Positions 14,081 to 21,347 of a DNA stretch of 21,347 bases are shown piece after piece. Made by a program: the position numbers and the translations under genes. Each line of letters begins with the position of its first letter. Position 1 is the first letter of the stretch. Under the pieces are notes generated by a model. It saw only the letters and a program-made list of their open reading frames with translations, was not told the origin of the DNA and made no database searches. Source of the stretch: JALSHZ01 sp964439815 (GTDB lineage: Bacteria; Pseudomonadota; Gammaproteobacteria; UWMA-0217); NCBI GenBank assembly GCA_964439815.1, contig CAYTPO010000188.1:1-21347 (forward strand), in the 5' to 3' direction.

Positions 14081-14205
14081 GGATGATCGACGGATGCTCG
14101 GGGGAGGGGAAAGTTGGGTTGCGGGTTTTTCGGGTCGGCAAAATCAGGGTGCCTTCAGTAATCGCCAATGGCTCCATGCCGGATTATCTGTCCGGGCTTG
14201 CGTAT

Positions 14206-14235
14206 GTCATGCCTGCCTCTTCAGGCAGGCATGAC
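14206..14235 (-). other. Perfect 13-bp hairpin between transporter and kinase genes
   Basis: GTCATGCCTGCCT (14206-14218) pairs perfectly with AGGCAGGCATGAC (14223-14235); the loop is GAAG on the minus-strand transcript. It starts 19 nt after the transporter stop. No U-run follows, so partial termination or 3'-end protection of the transporter message is more likely than full termination. Confidence 0.6.
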
Positions 14236-14254
14236 AGGAGTACCAGTCTAGCAT

Positions 14255-15724
14255 CTATTTGACGTCGATCATTTCCACGGTACCGTCGGGCAGTATTTCG
14301 GCCATCTGGCCTTCCGGCTCTTCCAGAAAGAGGATGATCAGCAGGAAGATGATGCCGGAGATGGCGCCAATGAACATGAAGAACTGATCATATTCCACCA
14401 GTGAATTGACGGTAAGGAAGATCACCGCACCGACATTGCCGAATGCACCTGCCATGCCGGCGATCTGCCCGGTCATGCGGCGCTGGATCAATGGCACCAT
14501 GGCGTAGACTGCGCCTGATCCTGCCTTGGAGAAAATACCACCGATAATGGTCAGCCCGACCACCATCGCCACCGGCCACTCCTTGCTGACAAAGCCCAGG
14601 GAGACAAAGCTGGCAGTGATGCCGCAAAAGACGATCATCAGCGTCAGCTTGCGACCGATCTTGTCGCTGATCCAGCCACCTCCGGGGCGTGCAAACAGAT
14701 TGATGAATGGATAGACCCCGGCGAGTAGTGCCGCCGATACCTTGGGCAGCTCGAACCAGGAGACATAGAACATTGCCAGCATGGAGACCACGGCCAGCTC
14801 GGTGCCAAAGGTCACCAGATAGGCCCAGTCGAGGATGGCAACCTGCTTGAACTTGTAGCGATGCAGCTCGGGAACCGGCTCTCTGAAGATATGCTTGTTG
14901 ACGCTCCAGACCTTCCAGCTCTGAAACAGGAACAGCAGGCCGAGAAGGATGTAGATGACATCGGTAACACCGCTGCCGATCAGTCCCATCTTTGCCGGTG
15001 AGAGCTTCCAGGTCAGTACGGCCAGGGCGGCATAGAGCGGAATATTCATCAGGATATAGATCAGCAGATCCTTGCCGCTGGTGACTTCCATGGCGCCGGT
15101 CTTCTTGGGCTTGAAATAGGTCGAACCCTTGGGTGTGTTGGAGACGATGAAGTAATAGATGGCGCCGTAGGCAATGGCGACCAGGCTGGCAGCGGTGATC
15201 GCATACCGCCAGCCATCGACGCCACCGAAATTGGCCGCAATAAAGGGCAGGGTCATAGCGGCGCCGGCTGAACCGAAATTACCCCAGCCGCCGTAGATGC
15301 CCTGGGCGATACCGGTTTGTCGGGCGGGAAACCATTCGCTGATCATGCGGATGCCGACCACGAAACCCGCGCCGATGAAGCCGGAGAGGAATCTCAGCAG
15401 CGCCAGCGTTTCATAGCTGTTGGCCCAGGCAAAGGCAATGCTGATCAATCCTCCCAATACCAGGATGCCGGTGTACATGATGCGCGGCCCGTACTTGTCC
15501 ACCATCATTCCGACCACGATTCTGGAGGGTATTGTCATTGCCACGTTCAGAATCAGCAGCACCTTGGCCTGCTGATCGGTCAGCCCCAGCGATTCCTTGA
15601 TAAAGGGCATCATCGGACCCAGACCCAACCAGACCACAAAAGTCATGAAAAAGGCAAACCAGGTAAAATGCAGGATGCGGATATTGGGTTTCGAGATCGC
15701 GAAGATATTGAGTCGGGTAGACAT
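14255..15724 (-). CDS. narK: NarK/NasA-type nitrate transporter (major facilitator superfamily)
   Basis: A 489-residue MFS protein with about twelve membrane helices that imports nitrate (or exchanges nitrate and nitrite). Both nitrate signature motifs are visible: GGWGNFGSAGAAMTLP (about residues 145-160) and, in the second half, IAGMAGAFGNVGAV (near 423-436). The arginine in MTIPSRIVVGMMVDKYGPR and the MFS D-x-x-G-x-R loop are also present. Given the nir/nas neighbours the job is uptake for assimilation; P. aeruginosa calls its counterpart nasA, a name used here for the reductase. ATG 15724 is preceded by AGGAG (15732-15736) with 7-nt spacing and a perfect sigma-54 promoter at 15773-15788. 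The kinase gene follows in the same direction. Confidence 0.95.
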   Translation of the reverse strand: MSTRLNIFAISKPNIRILHFTWFAFFMTFVVWLGLGPMMPFIKESLGLTDQQAKVLLILNVAMTIPSRIVVGMMVDKYGPRIMYTGILVLGGLISIAFAWANSYETLALLRFLSGFIGAGFVVGIRMISEWFPARQTGIAQGIYGGWGNFGSAGAAMTLPFIAANFGGVDGWRYAITAASLVAIAYGAIYYFIVSNTPKGSTYFKPKKTGAMEVTSGKDLLIYILMNIPLYAALAVLTWKLSPAKMGLIGSGVTDVIYILLGLLFLFQSWKVWSVNKHIFREPVPELHRYKFKQVAILDWAYLVTFGTELAVVSMLAMFYVSWFELPKVSAALLAGVYPFINLFARPGGGWISDKIGRKLTLMIVFCGITASFVSLGFVSKEWPVAMVVGLTIIGGIFSKAGSGAVYAMVPLIQRRMTGQIAGMAGAFGNVGAVIFLTVNSLVEYDQFFMFIGAISGIIFLLIILFLEEPEGQMAEILPDGTVEMIDVK

Positions 15725-15772
15725 TGCTTTGCTCCTATGCGTACAGCCAATCGTGCGTCTGCAAGGGAGTCA

Positions 15773-15788
15773 TGCAACTTGTGTGCCA
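15773..15788 (-). promoter_or_regulatory. Sigma-54 promoter of the nitrate transporter gene
   Basis: On the minus strand the sequence reads TGGCACACAAGTTGCA, an exact match to TGGCAC-N5-TTGCA. The start of transcription would be near 15762, giving a leader of about 38 nt. Activation would need an enhancer-binding protein such as NtrC; the paired sites at 15918-15966 lie about 165-195 bp upstream. Confidence 0.85.
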
Positions 15789-15917
15789 GCCAAATCCGCC
15801 AGGATCCTTTCACGGATGGAGCCAGGGTTCAGGTAAATGGCGCTCCGTCATGCCAGCAAGGAAGCAGGCTCCCACCCTGAACAGCGCAAGCGCCAAAAAC
15901 ACCGGATACCCCCTTTT

Positions 15918-15934
15918 TGCACCAACATAGTGCG
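15918..15934. promoter_or_regulatory. NtrC-like binding site 1
   Basis: TGCACCAACATAGTGCG matches 14 of 17 positions of the NtrC consensus TGCACC-A4-T-GGTGCA as I recall it, with the half-sites correctly spaced. Its centre is about 160 bp upstream of the predicted nirB start and about 165 bp from that of the transporter gene. Confidence 0.7.
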
Positions 15935-15949
15935 GTGCTCGAATGTGGC

Positions 15950-15966
15950 TGCGCCATGATGGTGCG
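15950..15966. promoter_or_regulatory. NtrC-like binding site 2
   Basis: TGCGCCATGATGGTGCG matches 13 of the 17 consensus positions, including GGTGC in full. Its centre is 32 bp from that of site 1, three helical turns, the usual arrangement of a cooperative NtrC enhancer. The A-rich DNA between here and 16060 could be bent by IHF, but I see no good IHF site. Confidence 0.7.
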
Positions 15967-16060
15967 ATTGGGCTGCCATTGCACGGCTTACGCCTTTCAA
16001 TATTGGCCAGAGCTGCTGTATGGGTATTTACCTTATTGAAAAACAAAAGAAAAATTGTCA

Positions 16061-16076
16061 TGGCATGGTCATTGCT
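16061..16076 (+). promoter_or_regulatory. Sigma-54 promoter of nirB-nirD-nasA
   Basis: TGGCATGGTCATTGCT matches TGGCAC-N5-TTGCW with a single mismatch and the invariant GG and GC in place. Transcription would begin near 16087, about 35 nt before the nirB ATG. The short leader leaves no room for the antitermination hairpins (NasR or NasT type) that control nitrate genes in some relatives. Confidence 0.85.
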
Positions 16077-16121
16077 TTGGTTCTTTCCAATATGAGATAA
16101 CGCTGTATTGGAGTCCGTTAA

Positions 16122-18557
16122 ATGAAAGAAAATCTTGTCTTGATCGGTAATGGAATGGCTGGGGTTCGCACGCTGGAAGAGCTGCTGAAACTGGCGCCTG
16201 AGAAATACAACATCACGGTATTTGGCGAGGAGCCTTACGGCAACTACAACCGCATCATGCTGTCGCCGGTATTGGCGGATGAAAAGACCATTGATGAAAT
16301 CATGCTCAATGACGAGCAGTGGTATGTCGACAACAATATCAAGCTGGAAAAGGGACGGAAGATTGTCGAAATCAATCGCGCCCGACGTGAAGTGATTGCC
16401 GAGGATGGTACGACGGCAACCTATGATCGCCTGATTATCGCCACGGGCTCGACCTCCTTCATGCTGCCGCTGCCGGGTGCCGATAAATATGGCGTGATCG
16501 GATTTCGCGATATTGCCGATGTCGACATGATGATCGAGGCAGCGCATCAATATAAGAAGGCCGTGGTGATTGGCGGTGGTCTGCTGGGTCTGGAGGCCGC
16601 CAATGGTCTGATGAAACAGGGCATGGATGTCACCGTGGTGCATTTGCTGGATATTCTGATGGAGCGTCAGCTCGATGAGCCGGCCGCCAGGATGTTGCAG
16701 AAATCGCTGGAAGATCGCGGCATGAAATTCCTGATGAATCATGCGTCCGAGGAGATTCTCGGTGATGACCGCGTCACCGGGCTGCGATTTACCGACGGCA
16801 GCGAGATCGATGCCGATCTGCTGGTCATGGCCGTCGGCATCAAGCCCAATTTCTCGCTGGCACAGGAGAGCGGCCTGCACTGCGAGCGTGGCATAGTCGT
16901 CAACGACACGATGCAGACTTTCGACCCGCGTATCTATGCCGTGGGGGAGTGTATCCAGCATCGTGGCGTCACCTACGGGCTGGTCGCACCGCTGTTCGAG
17001 CAGGCCAAGGTGGCGGCCAACCATCTGGCGGAATTCGGTATCAGCCGCTATGAAGGTACCGTAACCTCCACCAAGCTCAAGGTGACTGGCATCGAATTGT
17101 TTTCCGCCGGGGATTTCCACGGTGATGACAATACCGAAGAGCTGCTGTTTCACGATGTTGCTTCCGGTACCTACAAGAAGATTGTCATTCGTGATGATCA
17201 GATCATCGGGGCAGTGCTCTACGGCGACACCATCAATGGCACCTGGTATTTCCAGTTGATGAAGGATGGCACGAATATCGCTGATTTTCGCAGCACACTG
17301 CTGTTTGGTCAGGCGCATCTCGGTGATGCCGGTCACGGTGATGAAACCCGTGTGGCGGCGATGGCCGATGATGCGGAAATCTGTGGCTGTAATGGCGTGA
17401 CCAAGGGCGACATCATTGCAGCCATTACCGAAAAGAAACTCTTTACGCTCGATGATGTGCGTGCTCATACCAAGGCATCTGCTTCCTGTGGCTCCTGCAC
17501 CGGCCTGGTGGAGTCGTTGCTGGCTCATACCCTGGGTGGTGACTATTCGGAAACGCCCAGCAAGAAGCCAATGTGCGGCTGTACCGAACACAGCCATGAT
17601 GAAGTCCGCACCGCCATGCGCGAGCATGGTCTGACAACGCAGGATGAGATTCGCCGGATGCTGGAGTGGAAAACACCGGATGGCTGCGCCGCCTGCCGCA
17701 TGGCACTCAATTACTATCTGCTATGTGAATATCCCGGCTACGATGATCCCGAGTCGCGTTTTATCAATGAGCGGGCACACGGCAATATTCAGAAGGATGG
17801 CAGCTATTCCGTCGTGCCACGCATGTTTGGTGGTCTCTGCACCCCGGATGAATTGCGCGCTATCGCCGATGTTGCCGATAAATACAAAGTCCCCGAGATG
17901 AAGGTGACGGGTGGGCAGCGAATCGACATGTTCGGAGTGAAAAAGGAAGATTTGCCAGCGATGTGGAAGGACCTCTCCGATGCGGGATTCGTCTCCGGTC
18001 ATGCCTATGGCAAGGCAATGCGAACCTGCAAGACCTGCATCGGCAAGACCTGGTGTCGCATGGGTACACAGGATTCCACCGGTCTGGGAGTCAAGCTGGA
18101 AGAATTGACCTGGGGTTCCTGGATGCCGCACAAATTCAAACTGGCTGTTTCTGGTTGCCCGCGTAACTGTGCAGAAGCGACGATCAAGGATTTTGGTGTC
18201 GTCTGCGTCGATTCCGGCTACGAGCTGCATATTGGCGGTAACGGCGGTATCAAGGTTCGCGTCACCGATTTTCTGACCAAGGTGGACACCGAAGAGGAGG
18301 TGCTGGAATGGTGTGGCGCCTTTTGCCAACTCTATCGTGAAGATGGGCATTATCTGGAGCGTACCGCGCCTTGGGTCGAGCGTGTCGGTCTGCAGAAAAT
18401 CAAGGATGCGCTGGAAAACGAAGCCTTGCGCAAGGAGCTGCATGAGCGTTTCCTGATTTCGCAAGAGCCTGCGCAGATCGATCCTTGGAAGGCCTATGCC
18501 GAAGGGCGTGATGATCACCACTTCGAGCCCATCAGGATCAAGGCGCTGGCGGTTTAG
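16122..18557 (+). CDS. nirB: Assimilatory nitrite reductase [NAD(P)H], large subunit
   Basis: An 811-residue cytoplasmic siroheme enzyme that reduces nitrite to ammonium with NAD(P)H. Domains in order: pyridine-nucleotide-disulfide reductase-type FAD/NAD part (FAD site IGNGMAG, 8-14; NAD site VVIGGGLLGLEAA, 148-160); BFD-like [2Fe-2S] region with C421, C423, C456, C459; a second cysteine set C485, C487, C522, C525; then the ferredoxin-like halves of the sulfite/nitrite reductase domain, with the [4Fe-4S]-siroheme ligands C639 and C645 (CIGKTWC) and C679 and C683 (CPRNC). Length is near E. coli NirB (847). ATG 16122 follows GGAG (16110-16113) by 8 nt. It is the first gene of the right-hand nitrate operon, with nirD 95 nt downstream. 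Confidence 0.97.
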   Translation: MKENLVLIGNGMAGVRTLEELLKLAPEKYNITVFGEEPYGNYNRIMLSPVLADEKTIDEIMLNDEQWYVDNNIKLEKGRKIVEINRARREVIAEDGTTATYDRLIIATGSTSFMLPLPGADKYGVIGFRDIADVDMMIEAAHQYKKAVVIGGGLLGLEAANGLMKQGMDVTVVHLLDILMERQLDEPAARMLQKSLEDRGMKFLMNHASEEILGDDRVTGLRFTDGSEIDADLLVMAVGIKPNFSLAQESGLHCERGIVVNDTMQTFDPRIYAVGECIQHRGVTYGLVAPLFEQAKVAANHLAEFGISRYEGTVTSTKLKVTGIELFSAGDFHGDDNTEELLFHDVASGTYKKIVIRDDQIIGAVLYGDTINGTWYFQLMKDGTNIADFRSTLLFGQAHLGDAGHGDETRVAAMADDAEICGCNGVTKGDIIAAITEKKLFTLDDVRAHTKASASCGSCTGLVESLLAHTLGGDYSETPSKKPMCGCTEHSHDEVRTAMREHGLTTQDEIRRMLEWKTPDGCAACRMALNYYLLCEYPGYDDPESRFINERAHGNIQKDGSYSVVPRMFGGLCTPDELRAIADVADKYKVPEMKVTGGQRIDMFGVKKEDLPAMWKDLSDAGFVSGHAYGKAMRTCKTCIGKTWCRMGTQDSTGLGVKLEELTWGSWMPHKFKLAVSGCPRNCAEATIKDFGVVCVDSGYELHIGGNGGIKVRVTDFLTKVDTEEEVLEWCGAFCQLYREDGHYLERTAPWVERVGLQKIKDALENEALRKELHERFLISQEPAQIDPWKAYAEGRDDHHFEPIRIKALAV

Positions 18558-18562
18558 AAATG

Positions 18563-18593
18563 TTGTCGGCTGCAGGCAGGTTGCAGCCGACAA
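18563..18593 (+). other. Perfect 12-bp hairpin in the nirB-nirD gap
   Basis: TTGTCGGCTGCA (18563-18574) pairs perfectly with TGCAGCCGACAA (18582-18593) around seven bases, 5 nt after the nirB stop. No U-run follows. It may protect the nirB message or reduce read-through so that NirB and NirD are made in different amounts. Confidence 0.6.
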
Positions 18594-18612
18594 TCAATCG
18601 AAATGACGGTGT

Positions 18613-18629
18613 TGCCGACAGGTTCGGCA
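18613..18629 (+). other. Second small hairpin upstream of nirD
   Basis: TGCCGA (18613-18618) pairs with TCGGCA (18624-18629) around a five-base loop, 19 nt after the first hairpin and 23 nt before the nirD ATG. It could affect access to the nirD ribosome binding site region but does not cover it. Confidence 0.4.
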
Positions 18630-18652
18630 CACAAACTGAGAGAGTTGGAAAT

Positions 18653-18967
18653 ATGAGTGATTGGCTGGAAATTACAAAGCTGGATGAAATCCCTGTTCTG
18701 GGATCGCGGTTGGTGGAAACCGAGACCATGAATATCGCAATCTTTCGCGGCAGAAACGATACCGTCTATGCGATCAAGGATGCCTGTCCCCACAAGAACG
18801 GGCCGTTGTCGCAGGGCATCATGCACGGGCACTCGGTGACCTGTCCGCTGCACAACTGGAAAATCGACCTGATTTCCGGCGAGGCACTGGGTGCGGACGA
18901 AGGTTGTACCAATGTCTTTGATGCCAAGGTGGAAAATGGCATGGTGTATCTGCGACTGCCTGCCTGA
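18653..18967 (+). CDS. nirD: Assimilatory nitrite reductase small subunit (Rieske-type)
   Basis: A 104-residue Rieske-fold protein that partners NirB. The [2Fe-2S] ligands are present as CPHKNGPLSQG (CxH) and CPLHNW (CxxH), so this NirD keeps its cluster, unlike the E. coli protein, which as I recall lacks these ligands. Length matches the family (about 105-110). The frame is open upstream to 18560, but ATG 18653, preceded by GGA at 18647-18649, gives the standard N terminus. nasA begins 3 nt after its stop. Confidence 0.95.
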   Translation: MSDWLEITKLDEIPVLGSRLVETETMNIAIFRGRNDTVYAIKDACPHKNGPLSQGIMHGHSVTCPLHNWKIDLISGEALGADEGCTNVFDAKVENGMVYLRLPA

Positions 18968-18970
18968 TCG

Positions 18971-21347
18971 ATGTCCGTCAAGACAACCTGTCCCTATTGT
19001 GGCGTTGGTTGCGGCGTCATTGCGTCGATGGATGATGAGGGCGTAGTCACCGTCAAGGGTGACCCCGATCATCCGGCCAATCGTGGACGGCTGTGCTCCA
19101 AGGGTACCGCGTTGGGGGAGACGGTGTATCTGCAGGAAAGACTGCTCTACCCGGAGATTGCCGATGAGCAGGTGAGCTGGGAGCAGGCCATCGCCACTGT
19201 GGCTGGCCGCTTTACGGAAATCATCGACGAGCATGGGCCGGATGCGGTGGCCTTTTATGTCTCCGGCCAGCTGCTGACCGAAGACTATTATGTCGCCAAT
19301 AAATTGATGAAGGGATTTATTGGTTCTGCCAATATCGATACCAATTCACGACTCTGCATGTCCTCGGCCGTGGCCGGTTACAAGTGCGCCTTTGGAGAGG
19401 ACGCGGTCCCGTGCAGTTACGATGATCTCGATCGTGCCAAGATGATCGTGATCACCGGCAGTAATACCGCCTGGTGTCACCCGGTAATTTTTCAGCGCAT
19501 TGTGTGCATCAGGAAAGCAAACCCCGATTTGTTCATTGTGCTGATTGATCCGCGCAAGACACAGACCGCCAGTGTTGCCGATCTGCACCTGGCCATCAAA
19601 CCGGGCAGGGACAGTGTATTGTTCAATGGATTACTGACCTATCTGGAGCAGTCCGGGGAGCGTAACGAACTGTTCACCGGGAATTTCACCACCGGGTTGG
19701 CAGAGGCGCTGGACGCTGCGCGGCAGTCGGCGCCGGATGTGGCAACAGTGGCGCAGGCATGTGGATTGAGCGAGGCGGAGGTCAGCGAATTCTACCGCCT
19801 GTTTGCACGTACCGAGCGGGTGGTCAGCCTGTATTCACAGGGTATCAATCAGTCCGGCAGCGGCGTGGACAAGGTCAACAGCATCATCAACTGCCACCTT
19901 TTTACCGGGCGTATCGGTCGCCCCGGTATGGGACCATTTTCGTTGACTGGTCAGCCCAATGCCATGGGGGGGCGGGAAGTGGGGGGGCTGGCCAACCAAT
20001 TGGCAGCGCACATGGATATTGCCAATCCGCAGCACCGTGACCGGGTACAGCGTTTTTGGGAATCACCAACGATCTGTGAAAGGGAGGGGCTGAAGGCCGT
20101 GGATCTTTTTCAGGCAGTTGGTTCCGGCAAGGTCAAGGCGATCTGGATCATGGCCACCAACCCGGTGGTCAGCATGCCGGAGGCGGACAGCATCAGGGAA
20201 GCGCTGGAACAGTGTGAGTTGGTGGTGGTCTCCGATTGTGTGCGTGAAACTGATACCTCGCGGCTGGCGAATATTCGTCTGCCTGCATTGGCCTGGGGAG
20301 AAAAGGATGGCAGCGTCACCAACTCCGAGCGGTGCATTTCCCGCACCCGACGGTTTCTGCCGCAACCGGGACAGGCGCGACCAGACTGGTGGATTATTAC
20401 GGAAGTTGCGCGAAAAATGGGGTTTGCCGACCATTTCCCCTATCAGTCACCGCTGGACATCTTTCGTGAACATGCGGCGTTGTCGGGGTTTGAAAACAAT
20501 CGTGCGCGCAGCTTTGATATTGGCGGTCTGGCGGAGCTGACGCTACCCGAATACGATGATTTTTCGCCGCTGCAATGGCCTGTCAATGCGCAGAATCCGC
20601 AGGGCAAGGCACGGCTCTATGGCGATGGAAAGTTCGATACCCCGGATGGAAAGGCACGCCTGATTCCCGTAACGCCACGGCTGCCGGAAAGCATGCCGAA
20701 TGGTGAATACCCCTTTGTCCTCAATACCGGACGTGTGCGTGACCACTGGCATACCATGACCCGCACCGGTATGTCTCCGCGCTTGTCACAGCATACTTCC
20801 GAGCCCTATGCCGAAATTCATCCGGAAGATGCGGCGGCACGGCAGCTCAACGATCATGATCTGGTCATGGTCAGCAGCCCGCACGGTAATGCCTATGTTC
20901 GCATCAGGATCGGCAAGGGGCAGCAAAAGGGCAGCCTCTTTGTCCCGATGCACTGGAATGGCGTATTTTCCAGCAATGGCCGGGTAGGGGCGTTGGTCAA
21001 GGCAGTGACCGACCCCATTTCGGGGCAGCCCGAGTCCAAGCATAGTGTCGCCAGAGTGGAGGCATGCCAGCCACTGTGGCATGGCTTTATTCTGACGCGT
21101 CGCAACAAACTCAATCTGCAGTATTCCAGTTACTGGGCACGTTCGCGTGCTACCGGGCTATGGCGCTATGAAATAGCGGGGCGTGAGAGTCCCGATGACT
21201 GGGTTGAGCGTGCGCATTCGCTGCTCAGTGATGAAAATGATGCCGATGCAAACTGGGTAGAGTTTTTCGACAAGAAGCAGAATCACTATCGTGCGGCGCG
21301 ATTTATTGGTGACCACCTGGAAAGCTGCATTTTCATTGGTGCAAGTA
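18971..21347 (+). CDS. nasA: Assimilatory nitrate reductase catalytic subunit (cut by window end)
   Basis: At least 792 residues with no stop before the window ends. It reduces nitrate to nitrite in the cytoplasm with a bis-MGD molybdenum cofactor. The N-terminal [4Fe-4S] ligands are C7, C10, C14 (CPYCGVGC) and C42 (LCSKG). Further hallmarks of the NasA/NapA branch are NIDTNSRLCMSSAVAGYK near residue 120-137, SNTAWCHPV, GQPNAMGGREVGG and, in the C-terminal cofactor-binding domain, NTGRVRDHWHTMTRTG. The last residues (HLESCIFIGAS) lead toward the C-terminal BFD-like [2Fe-2S] domain found in long NasA proteins. No signal peptide, as expected for assimilation. ATG 18971 lies 3 nt after nirD, completing a nirB-nirD-nasA operon. 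A formate dehydrogenase is the main alternative, but motifs and context favour NasA. Confidence 0.95.
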   Translation, partial: MSVKTTCPYCGVGCGVIASMDDEGVVTVKGDPDHPANRGRLCSKGTALGETVYLQERLLYPEIADEQVSWEQAIATVAGRFTEIIDEHGPDAVAFYVSGQLLTEDYYVANKLMKGFIGSANIDTNSRLCMSSAVAGYKCAFGEDAVPCSYDDLDRAKMIVITGSNTAWCHPVIFQRIVCIRKANPDLFIVLIDPRKTQTASVADLHLAIKPGRDSVLFNGLLTYLEQSGERNELFTGNFTTGLAEALDAARQSAPDVATVAQACGLSEAEVSEFYRLFARTERVVSLYSQGINQSGSGVDKVNSIINCHLFTGRIGRPGMGPFSLTGQPNAMGGREVGGLANQLAAHMDIANPQHRDRVQRFWESPTICEREGLKAVDLFQAVGSGKVKAIWIMATNPVVSMPEADSIREALEQCELVVVSDCVRETDTSRLANIRLPALAWGEKDGSVTNSERCISRTRRFLPQPGQARPDWWIITEVARKMGFADHFPYQSPLDIFREHAALSGFENNRARSFDIGGLAELTLPEYDDFSPLQWPVNAQNPQGKARLYGDGKFDTPDGKARLIPVTPRLPESMPNGEYPFVLNTGRVRDHWHTMTRTGMSPRLSQHTSEPYAEIHPEDAAARQLNDHDLVMVSSPHGNAYVRIRIGKGQQKGSLFVPMHWNGVFSSNGRVGALVKAVTDPISGQPESKHSVARVEACQPLWHGFILTRRNKLNLQYSSYWARSRATGLWRYEIAGRESPDDWVERAHSLLSDENDADANWVEFFDKKQNHYRAARFIGDHLESCIFIGAS

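Noticed and set aside
16024..16060. IHF site in the AT-rich DNA before the nirB promoter
   Set aside because: The best match has two mismatches in the core consensus, too weak to list as a site.
15810..17627. Minus-strand open frame of 605 codons opposite nirB
   Set aside because: It is antisense to the well-supported NirB coding region, is rich in His, Gln and Ile as expected of a complementary frame, and has no family motif.

Overview
The window looks like chromosomal DNA from a gammaproteobacterium, mid-50s % GC by eye. The main reasons are an E. coli-type DinF and GlnS, a SerB with two ACT domains, an lpxH/cyclophilin pair beside glnS, and the gammaproteobacterial order nitrate transporter - phosphatase/kinase fusion - nirB - nirD - assimilatory nitrate reductase. 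I cannot name the genus. No tRNA, rRNA, CRISPR array, insertion sequence or phage gene was seen.

Layout. (1) 157-3040, plus strand: a tightly packed trio of dinF, a ferritin-like DUF455 protein and an unrecognised lipoprotein. It runs tail to tail into the minus-strand pair lpxH and a lipoprotein cyclophilin (3042-4411), with one base between the stop codons. (2) 4412-7264: a stretch between the cyclophilin and glnS that looks inserted into an otherwise conserved divergent ppiB | tRNA-synthetase arrangement. It holds a two-TM sensor protein with no output domain, a gene-poor stretch with a candidate sigma-54 promoter and a 43-residue membrane miniprotein, and a glutamyl-tRNA-synthetase-like protein that has lost both ATP-binding signatures. 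(3) 7271-10174: glnS and serB. (4) 10335-12129, minus strand: a 55-residue Tat-signal miniprotein followed by a GMC-type flavoprotein oxidoreductase without its own signal. (5) 12362-21347: the nitrate assimilation locus. The transporter and the phosphatase/kinase go left; nirB, nirD and nasA (cut by the window end) go right.

How the genes work together. In region 5, nitrate is imported by the NarK-type transporter, reduced to nitrite by NasA and then to ammonium by NirBD. Both directions are preceded by textbook -24/-12 (sigma-54) promoters, with two NtrC-like palindromes 32 bp apart between them, so the locus reads as one nitrogen-limitation switch. The phosphatase/kinase fusion is cotranscribed with the transporter and may tune the pathway after translation. 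In region 4 the miniprotein probably carries the flavoenzyme through the Tat system.

The strongest candidate for something undescribed is the degenerate GluRS-like protein at 6201-7232. It keeps the synthetase fold markers and zinc ligands but has no HIGH or KMSKS motif, and it sits directly upstream of glnS. Second are the Tat miniprotein/GMC pair and the 43-residue membrane protein under a possible sigma-54 promoter.
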